59,100 nt of DNA from CAYRMV01 sp964425255 (lineage in GTDB: Bacteria; Bacteroidota; Bacteroidia; Flavobacteriales_D; Crocinitomicaceae). Numbering within the stretch: position 1 is the first letter of the stretch; each line of letters starts with the position of its first letter. Of this stretch, positions 51,301 to 59,100 are shown in pieces. The position numbers were made by a program, and so were the translations under genes. The stretch lies in NCBI GenBank assembly GCA_964425255.1, contig CAYRMV010000004.1, forward strand, positions 1 to 59,100. The letters run 5' to 3'. Below the pieces are notes generated by a model. It ran no database searches, had not been told where the DNA came from, and saw nothing but the letters and a program-made list of their open reading frames with translations.

Positions 51301-51777
51301 TTATTTAAATGAAATAACAATTTTGGTTTCTTTAATAGTAGAAAATGGAATAGTTTCCGTTTCTACGATCGTTTCTTTCTTTTTCTTTCCTTCAATTTTT
51401 TCCACGCGCGTTGTTTCCAATTGGATTTCTTGCTCGTTGGCTTCAAGTAAAACACCTTCTTTCTTCTCCTGATTTTTTAACAACACGGTGACTTGCTTTC
51501 CTTTGTTTTTCAAAAACTGAGGCAATACACGCAAGGGTTTGTCCAATCCAGCGGAGGAAACATGTAATTCAAAATCCTGCTCCTCACGGTCAAGGTTGTG
51601 CTCTACATTACGTGATACAGATACACATTCTTGGATCGATACGTAACCTTCTTCTTTGTCGATTTCCAACTGAATGGAATTGGACTTAGAAATGGAAATA
51701 TCCACGATAAACAAACCTGAATTCAAGTCGTTTATGCGTTCTTGTGCCAATTGTCGTACGAGTTCTTTTGTAATCAT
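51301..51777 (-). CDS. rimP: Ribosome maturation factor RimP
   Basis: Assists late 30S subunit assembly. It has 158 residues from the ATG at 51777 (MITKELVRQLAQERIND). The first domain has GLFIVDISISKSNSIQLEIDKEEGYVSIQECVSVSR, and the family hinge is ELHVSSAGLDKPL. The second is an Sm-like domain, here with a Lys-rich insertion (KIEGKKKKETIVETE). The upstream in-frame start at 51804 would lie inside the leader hairpin and is rejected. It is first in an operon with nusA and infB, the usual bacterial arrangement. Confidence 0.95.
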   Translation of the reverse strand: MITKELVRQLAQERINDLNSGLFIVDISISKSNSIQLEIDKEEGYVSIQECVSVSRNVEHNLDREEQDFELHVSSAGLDKPLRVLPQFLKNKGKQVTVLLKNQEKKEGVLLEANEQEIQLETTRVEKIEGKKKKETIVETETIPFSTIKETKIVISFK

Positions 51778-51784
51778 TTGTATA

Positions 51785-51811
51785 GAAAAAGAGGGGATTT
51801 GCATCCCCTCT
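51785..51811 (-). terminator. Terminator-like hairpin in the rimP-nusA-infB leader
   Basis: On the minus strand AGAGGGGAT (51811-51803), loop GCAA, ATCCCCTCT (51798-51790) and five T (51789-51785) form a complete intrinsic terminator, ending 8 nt before the rimP ATG. It lies wholly inside the leader of the predicted promoter at 51840-51870. No minus-strand gene upstream needs it, so it is best read as an attenuator. Confidence 0.8.
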
Positions 51812-51839
51812 GTAAGTGTTTTTAATAAAAATTACGTCG

Positions 51840-51870
51840 CAAAGATACGGTTTTTCTCCTAATAGCCAAA
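51840..51870 (-). promoter_or_regulatory. Promoter of rimP-nusA-infB
   Basis: Minus-strand TTTG (51870-51867), exactly 19 nt, then TATCTTTG (51847-51840) is a perfect consensus. The predicted start is near 51834, with a leader of about 57 nt. Confidence 0.8.
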
Positions 51871-52316
51871 TTTTTGCATAATCTTTTTGTAGTTTGAAGT
51901 TGTCTTGTCCTGTCTTTTTGAACACGGATAAATCTTTCTAAATCAATTGTTTTCTATGATATTGTTCGTTCCTGATTCTTCTTTTAAATGCTATCTTGTG
52001 GAAATTCAGCTACATACCGTTTTTCAAGAATCGATTAGAGCTGAATTTAGCAGCGTTCAATTTCGTGCTTTTTTGGTTTTTTTCTGTGTCTTCATCGATT
52101 TATTGGTTGATGGGTTTTTATTTCGCTACTTTTCACATTCCTTAACGGTTTGATTAAACTTTTGTTAAAAGATAAACGGTTTTGTACCAAAATCACAATT
52201 CTATCGTTAGTATTGTATGAGAGTTCAAGTAAAGGTTGTCATCACAAAATTGGCACATTATTTGAAAATCAGTTTTTAGTTAGTTTTCATAAGTAGTAGT
52301 AGTTTAGGTTAGGTTT

Positions 52317-52357
52317 AAGAAAGCATGAAACGCCCGTTTCATGCTTTCTTGTTTTTT
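52317..52357 (+). terminator. Orphan strong intrinsic terminator
   Basis: AAGAAAGCATGAAAC (52317-52331) pairs perfectly over 15 bp with the segment 52336-52350, with loop GCCC and a T run at 52352-52357. The nearest plus-strand gene upstream ends over 5 kb away. Confidence 0.85.
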
Positions 52358-52428
52358 GTCAATTTAATTAGGATTAATTTAATTGAAAATCAGATGAATA
52401 TACCTTTACTTTGCTAGGACAATAAATC

Positions 52429-52485
52429 ATGAAAAAAAAGAACAATGTTTCATTTACCTCGTTGATTTGGCTAGCGAACAAGTAG
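52429..52485 (+). CDS. Possible 18-residue peptide upstream of lepA
   Basis: The ATG at 52429 opens a frame MKKKNNVSFTSLIWLANK ending in TAG at 52485. It has a promoter-like TACTTTG shortly upstream and an A-rich leader. It may be a leader peptide, a gene fragment or chance. There is no database knowledge of it. Confidence 0.2.
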   Translation: MKKKNNVSFTSLIWLANK

Positions 52486-52535
52486 AAATCACGTTTTAAA
52501 CAACAGATTGACAAAGAAATCTCGACTTTTTCGAT

Positions 52536-52543
52536 TAATTTTG
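52536..52543 (+). promoter_or_regulatory. Putative lepA promoter -7 box
   Basis: TAATTTTG matches TAnnTTTG. A TTG lies 25 nt upstream (slightly long). The leader is about 25 nt. Confidence 0.5.
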
Positions 52544-52575
52544 CACAACACAAAAAGTGTTTTTATTTATTTTTC

Positions 52576-54372
52576 ATGAAAAACATCCGTAATTTCTGTA
52601 TTATCGCGCACATTGACCACGGTAAAAGTACCTTGGCTGACCGTTTGTTGCAAACGACTGGAACCATTTCTGACCGAGAAATGCAAAACCAAGCGCTCGA
52701 CGATATGGACCTCGAAAGAGAACGTGGAATCACCATTAAGAGTCACGCGATTCAGATGAACTACCATTTCGAGGGACAAGACTATGTCTTGAATTTGATT
52801 GATACGCCCGGACACGTTGACTTTTCGTACGAAGTTTCCCGTTCCATTGCTGCTTGTGAAGGAGCACTTTTGATTGTGGATGCATCTCAAGGAATTGAAG
52901 CTCAAACAATTTCTAATCTTTACCTTGCTTTGGAGCACGACTTGGAAATTATTCCAATTTTAAATAAAATGGACTTACCTGGTGCAATGCCAGAGGAAGT
53001 AACCGACCAAATTGTGGAATTAATTGGTTGCGATCCTGCGGATGTAATTCCAGCTTCAGGGAAAACGGGTTTAGGTGTACAAGAAATTTTAGCGGCAGTT
53101 GTTCACCGTATTCCTGCACCAAAGGGCGATGAAGAAGCTCCGTTACAAGCCATGATTTTTGACTCGGTGTTTAACTCATTCCGTGGAATTATCGCTTATT
53201 TCCGTGTAAAAAATGGCGTGATTCGCAAAGGAGATCGCGTGAAATTTTTCAATACAGGAAGAGAATACAATGCGGATGAAATTGGAATTTTAAAGATGGA
53301 TTTAGCGCCGCGCAAAGAAGTACGTGCAGGCGATGTGGGATATATTATTTCCGGAATTAAACAGGCGAACGAAGTAAAAGTAGGAGATACGATTACGCTG
53401 GCTGCTAATCCGTGTGATACGGCAATCAAAGGATTTGAGGATGTGAAACCCATGGTTTTTGCTGGAATTTATCCCGTTGAAACAGACGAATACGAAGAAT
53501 TGCGTTATTCGATGGAGAAATTGCAGCTGAATGATTCCTCTTTGGTTTTCGAACCAGAATCTTCCGCAGCTTTAGGTTTTGGATTCCGTTGTGGTTTCCT
53601 CGGAATGTTGCACATGGAAATCATCCAAGAACGTTTGGAGCGCGAATTTAATATGACCGTAATTACGACTGTACCCAACGTATCGTATTACTGTTACATG
53701 CGCAAAGACCCAGATAAATCAATAATTGTTAACAACCCTTCCGAATTACCCGATCCAGCTGGAATCGACCGCATTGAAGAACCTTATATCAAAGCCCAAG
53801 TGATTACCAAGTCGGAGTATGTAGGTCAAATCATGACTTTATGTATCGAAAAACGAGGGGAATTGAAAAATCAAGTTTATCTTACTCAAGATCGTGTTGA
53901 GATTACTTTCGAGATGCCTTTGGCCGAGATTGTCTTCGATTTCTACGACCGTTTGAAGTCTGTTTCCCGCGGATATGCATCATTTGATTACCATCCAATT
54001 GGATACAAGTCATCCGATTTGATCCGCATGGACATGTTGTTGAACGGCGAGCAATTGGACGCGCTTTCAGCTTTGGTTCACCGCAGCAATGCCTATGATT
54101 TAGGAAAGAAAATCTGTATGAAATTGAAGGAATTGATTCCGCGTCAGCAGTTTGAAATTCCGATTCAAGCAGCCATTGGTGCCAAAGTGATTGCCCGCGA
54201 AACGATCAAAGCACTTCGCAAAGACGTTACCGCAAAATGTTATGGAGGAGACATTACCCGTAAGCGAAAATTGTTGGAAAAACAAAAAGAAGGAAAGAAA
54301 CGCATGCGCCAAGTAGGACGAGTAGAAGTACCTCAAGAGGCGTTTATGGCGGTTTTGAAGTTGAATGATTAA
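52576..54372 (+). CDS. lepA: Elongation factor 4 (LepA)
   Basis: A ribosome-associated GTPase, proposed to back-translocate or aid ribosome biogenesis. It has 598 residues, the normal length. The G domain has AHIDHGKST (residues 11-19), DTPGHVDF, NKMDLPGA and SGKTGLGVQ. The LepA-specific C-terminal domain has KRGELKNQVYL, near-invariant RGYASFDYHPIGYKSSDL, then DVTAKCYGGDITRKRKLLEKQKEGKKRMRQVG and ends FMAVLKLND. It has its own promoter and terminator and is divergent from rimP-nusA-infB. Confidence 0.98.
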   Translation: MKNIRNFCIIAHIDHGKSTLADRLLQTTGTISDREMQNQALDDMDLERERGITIKSHAIQMNYHFEGQDYVLNLIDTPGHVDFSYEVSRSIAACEGALLIVDASQGIEAQTISNLYLALEHDLEIIPILNKMDLPGAMPEEVTDQIVELIGCDPADVIPASGKTGLGVQEILAAVVHRIPAPKGDEEAPLQAMIFDSVFNSFRGIIAYFRVKNGVIRKGDRVKFFNTGREYNADEIGILKMDLAPRKEVRAGDVGYIISGIKQANEVKVGDTITLAANPCDTAIKGFEDVKPMVFAGIYPVETDEYEELRYSMEKLQLNDSSLVFEPESSAALGFGFRCGFLGMLHMEIIQERLEREFNMTVITTVPNVSYYCYMRKDPDKSIIVNNPSELPDPAGIDRIEEPYIKAQVITKSEYVGQIMTLCIEKRGELKNQVYLTQDRVEITFEMPLAEIVFDFYDRLKSVSRGYASFDYHPIGYKSSDLIRMDMLLNGEQLDALSALVHRSNAYDLGKKICMKLKELIPRQQFEIPIQAAIGAKVIARETIKALRKDVTAKCYGGDITRKRKLLEKQKEGKKRMRQVGRVEVPQEAFMAVLKLND

Positions 54373-54392
54373 TTAATAAACAAACATGAAGG

Positions 54393-54424
54393 AGGCGTTC
54401 TAATTTTAGAACGCCTTTTATTTT
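54393..54424 (+). terminator. Terminator after lepA
   Basis: AGGCGTTCTA (54393-54402) pairs with TAGAACGCCT (54407-54416), followed by a T-rich tail. Confidence 0.9.
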
Positions 54425-54466
54425 GAAATTTTTTATTGTTTTACGGGTTGTAAAATCTATTGTAGC

Positions 54467-55750
54467 TTACTCCCCCGTTTTACCGCCATTTGTTTTTTTC
54501 TTTCCCCAAAAGCGTTTTTTGTTTTTCTTTTTGTCGCTGGTTCCTGCTGGCTTGTCTTTTCGGCCGTGATCGCGTTGTGGCGTTTTTTGGGTTTTCTTTT
54601 CGGGTTCAACAGCAACGGGATTTTCCATCGGGAAGGGATGCGAAAGTACTGGAATGCGCTGACGGATTAATTTTTCAATGTCTTTGATGTACGACAATTC
54701 GCTTGCATCGCTGAAGGAGAATGCTTTTCCGCTAAATCCAGCTCTACCTGTACGACCGATGCGGTGTACGTAGGTTTCGGGAACGTTTGGCACTTCGTAA
54801 TTGATGACGTAACCCAACTCATCCACGTCAATTCCACGGGCTGCAATGTCTGTTGCAACTAACACGCGATTCGTTCCACTTTTGAAGTCTTGTAGCGCTC
54901 GTTGGCGTGCATTTTGGGCTTTATCACCGTGAATGGCAGCCGCGCGAATGCCTTTTTTCAATAACATACGAGCTACTTTGTCTGCGCCATATTTGGTTCG
55001 TGTAAATACCAAAACCGCTTGAATGCTATCGTCTTCCAATACATGCAAGAGCAGATCGTTTTTCTTTCCTTTGTCTACATGAAAAACCGCTTGTTCGATG
55101 ATTTCTGCAGTAGATGAAACAGGTGTAACTTCCACTTTTTCGGGATCGTGAAGAATCGTTCCGGCTAATTTCACAATTTCTGTAGGCATCGTAGCTGAGA
55201 AGAAAAGCGATTGTCTTTTTTCTGGAATTACTTTCAGAATGCGTTTTACATCGTGGATGAATCCCATGTCGAGCATGCGGTCGGCTTCGTCAAGTACGAA
55301 AATTTCCAATTGACCGAGCTTGATTTCGCCTTGTGCAATTAAATCCAACAAACGTCCAGGAGTTGCAATCAAAATATCAACACCTCGTTTGATTTGGTTG
55401 ACTTGACTGTGTTGCGAAACACCACCAAAAATAACTGCGGAAGATAAATTCAAGTGCGCGCCGTACGCCAATACGTTTTCTTCAATTTGAATCGCAAGTT
55501 CACGGGTTGGGGTAACGATCAATGCGCGAATGTGTGGTTTTCCTTTTACTTCGCGTTCGCTTAATAATTGCAAAATCGGAAGAGAGAAAGCAGCCGTTTT
55601 TCCTGTACCAGTTTGAGCACAAGCGAGCAAATCATTTCCTTGTAATACGAGTGGGATTGCTTTTTCTTGGATGGGTGTAGGTTGTGTATATCCTTGTGTT
55701 TGGAGTGCTTTTAAAATCGGTGCACTCACCTCTAATTGTTCAAATGTCAT
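54467..55750 (-). CDS. DEAD-box RNA helicase (RhlE-like)
   Basis: An ATP-dependent RNA helicase used in ribosome assembly or RNA turnover. It has 427 residues from the ATG at 55750. Motifs: Q motif YTQPTPIQ, motif I AQTGTGKT (45-52), Ia PTRELAIQ, II LDEADRMLDMGF, III FSAT, and VI HRIGRTGRAG. A basic, low-complexity tail (EKKTQKTPQRDHGRKDKPAG... KKNKKRFWGKKK) probably binds RNA. This layout matches the RhlE group, common in several copies per Bacteroidota genome. A TACCTTTG box at 55791-55798 could give it a promoter inside the end of the upstream gene region. Confidence 0.94.
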   Translation of the reverse strand: MTFEQLEVSAPILKALQTQGYTQPTPIQEKAIPLVLQGNDLLACAQTGTGKTAAFSLPILQLLSEREVKGKPHIRALIVTPTRELAIQIEENVLAYGAHLNLSSAVIFGGVSQHSQVNQIKRGVDILIATPGRLLDLIAQGEIKLGQLEIFVLDEADRMLDMGFIHDVKRILKVIPEKRQSLFFSATMPTEIVKLAGTILHDPEKVEVTPVSSTAEIIEQAVFHVDKGKKNDLLLHVLEDDSIQAVLVFTRTKYGADKVARMLLKKGIRAAAIHGDKAQNARQRALQDFKSGTNRVLVATDIAARGIDVDELGYVINYEVPNVPETYVHRIGRTGRAGFSGKAFSFSDASELSYIKDIEKLIRQRIPVLSHPFPMENPVAVEPEKKTQKTPQRDHGRKDKPAGTSDKKKNKKRFWGKKKTNGGKTGE

Positions 55751-55790
55751 ATAAATCTTCGTTTGTCCGATGGTTTTGGACAAAGTTGCA

Positions 55791-55798
55791 CAAAGGTA
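55791..55798 (-). promoter_or_regulatory. Putative promoter -7 box of the DEAD-box helicase gene
   Basis: TACCTTTG on the minus strand, about 40 nt before the start codon. No -33 box was found. Confidence 0.4.
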
Positions 55799-55805
55799 CG
55801 CTTAA

Positions 55806-56951
55806 TTATTGGATTTCACGGTATTGTTCGTTTCTTCCACGGATCTCTGACACAAGTTGACCAATAATATGAACATAATAATCAGTTGAATACAACTTTT
55901 TGACCGCTTCTTGTCTGAGCGTAATTTCGGTTTCATTGGGGCCGATTTCCGTTAGTTTTTGAAGTAATTCACTTTCGTTTTGAATGAGTTCTCCATACGA
56001 ATCGAGATTGGTGCCAGCCAAAATAGGCGGGTTGACCAAACATCGGTTTCCGTGAATGAGACCGTGAATGAGTTTTACTTTTACGCCAGTAGTTTGAAAA
56101 GTAAACAACAAATGGATCGCTGATTCGCTGAGTAATTGCTTCATTTTTTCTTCGGAAGGATTGGCAATTAGGTGAATCATTGAATTTCCTTTGGCTTGCG
56201 AAACAAGTGTTTGCGATGGATTTTTACCTGCAAGAATTAAAGGAATTTTAGGAGTTTGTTTGTTCCAAATAGTAATCAACCAGTTTGCCACTTCGCTATT
56301 TTCAGGAACAGATAAATTTCCATGAAACAAGGCTTGTTGTACAATGATTTGTTTTTCAATTGGGTGTGGGTCAACCCCTAAAGGAGCAAAAAAGGTTTTT
56401 GGGTGTATCGCTGTATATTTTTTTTGTTCGGTTTCATTCAAACAAATCAAGGCAGAAGCTTTCGACAAATGCTTTTCAAAACGAGCAATTTTTTTGGCTT
56501 CTAGTTGAAAAAACCAACGTTTCCATCCAGAAGCTTTTTCCGCCAATTTCAGGTAGTATTGCGGTTCATTGTTGTGAATGCGCACGATCTGAATTCGAGT
56601 ATGAAAACGTTGGTCGAGCAAGAGTCCCGCACAATGGTGTCCTTCCAACACGATCGGTGAGTTGTCGCGCAATAGATTTTGGGCTAATTTTTCGTTTTTT
56701 CGAGTAGTAACAATGAAGGGTAAACGACTAAAAACCGCAAAAATAGATTTTTTTCTACGATAATAGTGAATTTCATCGGCAATTGGATGGGTTTGTATGT
56801 GCGTTCCGCGTCCGTATTCGAAACAATGTAAGACGACATAAAACCCCGCTTTTTTTAGTGCTGCACATCGATGAAAAATGTCAATTACTCCACCATAATC
56901 GGGTGGAAAAGGAACATCCAACGAGACGATATGTATGCGCTTATTTTCCAT
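55806..56951 (-). CDS. GT4-like glycosyltransferase (GT-B fold)
   Basis: A 381-residue cytoplasmic or membrane-associated transferase. The N-terminal Rossmann domain starts RIHIVSLDVPFPPDYGGVIDIF, the acceptor-side GG motif of GT4 enzymes. The second domain has APLGVDPHP, FHGNLSVPENSEVANWLI and a weak donor-site stretch (TGVKVKLIHGLIHG) in place of the common E-x7-E. It probably adds a sugar to a cell-surface glycan. Donor and acceptor are unknown. Its start overlaps the upstream glycosyltransferase gene by 11 nt, so the two are coupled. Confidence 0.85.
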   Translation of the reverse strand: MENKRIHIVSLDVPFPPDYGGVIDIFHRCAALKKAGFYVVLHCFEYGRGTHIQTHPIADEIHYYRRKKSIFAVFSRLPFIVTTRKNEKLAQNLLRDNSPIVLEGHHCAGLLLDQRFHTRIQIVRIHNNEPQYYLKLAEKASGWKRWFFQLEAKKIARFEKHLSKASALICLNETEQKKYTAIHPKTFFAPLGVDPHPIEKQIIVQQALFHGNLSVPENSEVANWLITIWNKQTPKIPLILAGKNPSQTLVSQAKGNSMIHLIANPSEEKMKQLLSESAIHLLFTFQTTGVKVKLIHGLIHGNRCLVNPPILAGTNLDSYGELIQNESELLQKLTEIGPNETEITLRQEAVKKLYSTDYYVHIIGQLVSEIRGRNEQYREIQ

Positions 56952-58074
56952 GAATTGGAGGAAAAACAGTGGTTAAAAAGGTCGTTTCATTTTCCCAATT
57001 AAGATGTTCACTTGCTTTCATACAATTCGTTTTCCAGCGTTGCATTTCTTCCGAATGTTCTTTCATCCAACGAATGTTTTGAGCAAGAAATGCGGGTTCG
57101 TGCGATGAAACAATTCGACCAATTTGCCATGTTTCGACAATGTTTTTTACTTCGATCAAATTGCTTGCTAAAATGGGAGTTTGGGTATGTAAATAATCGA
57201 ATATTTTGTTGGGTAAGGAGTACCGATAATTGATATTTGTATCCTTGTCAAGCGACACACCTACATCAGCTAAAAAGGTGTAATTCATCATTTCTGCGTA
57301 GGGTTTTTTCCCAACAAAGCGAATGCGGTCGTGCCAATCTTCGTGACGTACGATTTCTTTTAATTTTGGCACAACATCTCCATCTCCGACAAAAAGCAAC
57401 AAACAATCCGGAAGAAAGCGCATGGCTTCAACAAGTTCCTCTGCACCCCGATCGATGTTGATTCCAGCTCCTTGAAAAATCAGAATGAACCGATCTTCTG
57501 GTAAATCGAGTTCTTTTTTATTTTTTAGCTTTTCAGCTTTCCACATAGGAGAAATATTGCGAACAACTCCAAACGGTTTACCGTATTTCTGTTCATATCG
57601 CTCAGCAATGGATTGATTGACCGTGTAACGAAAATCGGTATGTGGAAGTGTCCATTTTTCGATCGTTTCCCAGATTTTTTGCACCTTGGGTCGTTGCACC
57701 AATTCGGGAACTTCGGTAAAATATTCGTGCGAATCGTACACGAGGGGAATCCGTTTTAATTTCGAAACCATTCGATTCGGAAGCAAGGTGTCAAGATCGT
57801 TGGAGAGCAAAACATCCGCTTGGCGAAACAGTAAAAACCAAAATAGACGAAACGAATAAGCGGCATAAAAAAGCGGACCTTTGTGAAACCGCAATTTCAT
57901 TCGATGTGTTTTGTAGGAACGATAAAGCGTTTGTGAATGGGGTAATAAACGACCAACCAACAAAACCGAATAACCTTGATTCTCAAGAAAAGTACAGACT
58001 TTATGTACTCGTTGATCAGTGAAAAGATCGTTGGTTACACTTACAATTACCCGCTTTTTCTTTGTCATTTGCAT
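56941..58074 (-). CDS. GT4-family glycosyltransferase
   Basis: A 377-residue GT-B glycosyltransferase. It starts VIVSVTNDLFTDQRVHKVCTFL, a common N-terminus of Bacteroidota glycosyltransferases. YDSHEYFTEVPEL (acceptor-domain DSHE motif) and ILIFQGAGINIDRGAEELVEAMRFLPDCLLLFVGDGD then mark the donor domain. The donor-site stretch is DVGVSLDKDTNINYRYSLPNKIFDYLHTQTPIL. ATG codons at 58074 and 58068 are equally possible starts. It works in surface polysaccharide or glycoprotein synthesis (substrate unknown), together with the overlapping downstream enzyme. Confidence 0.88.
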   Translation of the reverse strand: MQMTKKKRVIVSVTNDLFTDQRVHKVCTFLENQGYSVLLVGRLLPHSQTLYRSYKTHRMKLRFHKGPLFYAAYSFRLFWFLLFRQADVLLSNDLDTLLPNRMVSKLKRIPLVYDSHEYFTEVPELVQRPKVQKIWETIEKWTLPHTDFRYTVNQSIAERYEQKYGKPFGVVRNISPMWKAEKLKNKKELDLPEDRFILIFQGAGINIDRGAEELVEAMRFLPDCLLLFVGDGDVVPKLKEIVRHEDWHDRIRFVGKKPYAEMMNYTFLADVGVSLDKDTNINYRYSLPNKIFDYLHTQTPILASNLIEVKNIVETWQIGRIVSSHEPAFLAQNIRWMKEHSEEMQRWKTNCMKASEHLNWENETTFLTTVFPPIHGK

Positions 58075-58159
58075 CAAAATCCGAATTTCAAAAGTAAGAA
58101 TTACCTATCAGAAATAGCGGACTTTTGTTTATAAACGTGATAATGAAAATAGAATTGTC

Positions 58160-58780
58160 TTAAAATCCGAGTAAGACTAATAACAAGATAATGAAAAGAA
58201 CTAAACTAAGAATTCGAAGTCCAAGCCCAATATACCCAAGGATTAATCCAGTTTGAGCAGACTTAAGACCTTTTTCAGTTATAAATCGTTCTCTCAGTGC
58301 TTTGCGTGCATTAGTTATAGCTAAAATAGACATGATTAAACCTAAAAAAGGAATAAATGGTAGTATTAAAGTTACAAGGTTTATAACGCCAAAAATGAGA
58401 CTGCGATTACCTATTTTTTCAGCAGCAAGAGCAGCATCCACTTTTTCTTGAGTTTCGGGATTTTCTTCATCCTCACCCTCACCATTATCGGGCTTTTTCT
58501 TTAGCGATTTCTTTGTTGATAGAATGGATTGTTTTATTTGTGTTGATTTTTCTGATTCAACAAGTGAAGCAATTTCAGAGGATGCTTCGATGTGTGTAGC
58601 TGGTTCTTTTTTTTCTAAAACGACAGGTATTTTATCTTCAACTTCAAAAGGCATTCCAGCATTGGTTTTAGCTAATTCTTTGGGTTTCGAATCAACTTTA
58701 ACAAGTTTCCATCCGCTTTGATTAAGCGTTCCACATGAAAAAAGCGTTATAACAAGCAAGACTGGAATTAGATATTTCAT
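58160..58780 (-). CDS. Lipoprotein with C-terminal DUF4190-like membrane segments
   Basis: A 206-residue protein. From the ATG at 58780 the signal ends with lipobox VITLFSC. Residues about 25-110 are polar and low complexity (Lys/Glu/Ser). The C-terminal 85 residues hold two long hydrophobic helices around a polar turn (LIFGVINLVTLILPFIPFLGLIMSILAITNARKALRE ... LGLRILSLVLFIILLLVLLGF), as in DUF4190-type proteins. An N-terminal lipid anchor plus two C-terminal membrane helices is odd, and suggests an inner membrane protein. I do not recognise a function. The next upstream gene ends at a terminator. Confidence 0.7.
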   Translation of the reverse strand: MKYLIPVLLVITLFSCGTLNQSGWKLVKVDSKPKELAKTNAGMPFEVEDKIPVVLEKKEPATHIEASSEIASLVESEKSTQIKQSILSTKKSLKKKPDNGEGEDEENPETQEKVDAALAAEKIGNRSLIFGVINLVTLILPFIPFLGLIMSILAITNARKALRERFITEKGLKSAQTGLILGYIGLGLRILSLVLFIILLLVLLGF

Positions 58781-58840
58781 GACTTTATGTTTGCATATAT
58801 AACATAAAAATACATAAAATATTGAATGGTTGGAAAAATA

Positions 58841-58880
58841 AAAAAGGGCTATTTGGAAATGCATCCAAACAGCCCTTTTT
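58841..58880 (-). terminator. Terminator after the right-edge cargo gene
   Basis: AAAAAGGGCT (58841-58850) and AGCCCTTTTT (58871-58880) form the outer stem, with an inner TTTGGA/TCCAAA stem. A/T runs on both sides allow bidirectional action. It serves the gene ending at 58901. Confidence 0.85.
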
Positions 58881-58900
58881 GTAGAGACTAAAAAATCAAA

Positions 58901-59100
58901 TTATTGTTTCACAAATCGTTGAATCGATTCATTTCCATTGTTTTTCAATTGAATTTGATAAACTCCGGTTGCAAGTTTGTTTGTAGAAACCTGTGCTACT
59001 TGTCCTGCTTGAACTTCTTCAACAAACAATATTTTACCTGTTAAATCAAAGATTACAACTTCTGTTTTCCCTGTCAAAGCAGATAAATCTAAGTACATGT
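58901..59100 (-). CDS. Secreted protein, type IX C-terminal sorting domain (5' part outside window)
   Basis: Only the last 66 codons are visible, and the frame runs off the right edge. The sequence (SALTGKTEVVIFDLTGKILFVEEV... LATGVYQIQLKNNG... IQRFVKQ) is the second half of a type A sorting domain, so the protein should be a substrate of the SprA translocon. The ATG at 59098 is internal. Function is unknown because the body of the protein is not in the window. Confidence 0.85.
   Translation of the reverse strand, partial: MYLDLSALTGKTEVVIFDLTGKILFVEEVQAGQVAQVSTNKLATGVYQIQLKNNGNESIQRFVKQ

Larger units (their letters stand above)
51926..52575. other. Largest non-coding stretch of the window, with candidate small-RNA region
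   Basis: This 650-nt region between the divergent rimP and lepA genes holds four features. A 10-bp inverted repeat, AAATTCAGCT (52002-52011) with AGCTGAATTT (52039-52048), encloses a 27-nt loop. A very strong plus-strand terminator lies at 52317-52357 with no gene before it. An 18-residue frame lies at 52429, and the lepA promoter at 52536. A 68-codon frame at 51947-52153 shows no protein-like features. A plus-strand untranslated RNA ending at the terminator is possible, but no consensus promoter for it was found. Confidence 0.35.

Noticed and set aside
51947..52153. 68-codon plus-strand frame in the rimP/lepA gap
   Set aside because: Phe/Leu/Val-rich translation without a leader or recognisable fold. 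It is treated as part of a possible non-coding RNA region.
1..59100. tRNA, rRNA, CRISPR, insertion sequence and prophage signals
   Set aside because: Intergenic regions are short. I saw no cloverleaf-like arms, no regularly spaced repeats and no transposase or phage genes, but I could not run a covariance search.

Overview
The window is ordinary bacterial chromosome from a member of Bacteroidota, most likely Flavobacteriales close to Fluviicola/Crocinitomicaceae. The evidence is a complete sprA (type IX secretion translocon), three proteins with type IX C-terminal sorting domains, promoters of the Bacteroidota type (TTTG, about 19 nt, TAnnTTTG), A/T-rich start-codon leaders that mostly lack Shine-Dalgarno sequences, and family-specific neighbours such as maeB-ruvA-sprA, TlpA-DUF6029-Omp28 and kynA-DUF3108. 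No rRNA, tRNA, insertion sequence, prophage or CRISPR array was seen. The species assignment is inference.

Layout. 1-2.1 kb: the 3' part of metF, a small secreted protein and a small membrane protein. 2.1-8 kb: leuS, a shortened aldehyde dehydrogenase-like protein and an outer membrane barrel protein. 8-12 kb: a 1020-residue exported TPR protein, divergent from an FtsE-like ATPase. 12-18.6 kb: kynA, a DUF3108 protein, bcp, recA, a helical-repeat protein and a TIGR01777 epimerase. 18.6-25.5 kb: an Omp28 lipoprotein / DUF6029 barrel / TlpA operon, two secreted type IX cargo proteins (one with a thioredoxin domain) and a sirtuin. 25.5-36.7 kb: maeB-ruvA-sprA-GNAT, then a bestrophin remnant. 36.7-42.7 kb: a HAD phosphatase, a propeller-like secreted protein, a LETM1-related protein, a retropepsin-like protein, an unknown secreted protein, a small conserved protein and a biotinyl-domain protein. 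42.8-47 kb: an M1 aminopeptidase, an EamA transporter and thiamine pyrophosphokinase. 47-54.4 kb: the rimP-nusA-infB operon divergent from lepA. 54.4-59.1 kb: a DEAD-box helicase, two glycosyltransferases, a lipoprotein and the end of a type IX cargo protein.

Most genes are housekeeping or envelope genes. The novel material is mainly in the non-coding DNA. Putative intrinsic terminators lie inside the leaders of rimP-nusA-infB and of recA, which suggests attenuation. Palindromes sit on the recA, sirtuin and kynA promoters. An orphan strong terminator lies in the large rimP/lepA gap. A palindromic genomic repeat has been translated in frame inside leuS. Three thioredoxin-fold envelope proteins and a barrel protein with a terminal cysteine pair cluster at 18.6-25.4 kb and may form a redox module. 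All regulatory proposals are inferences from sequence shape and position.
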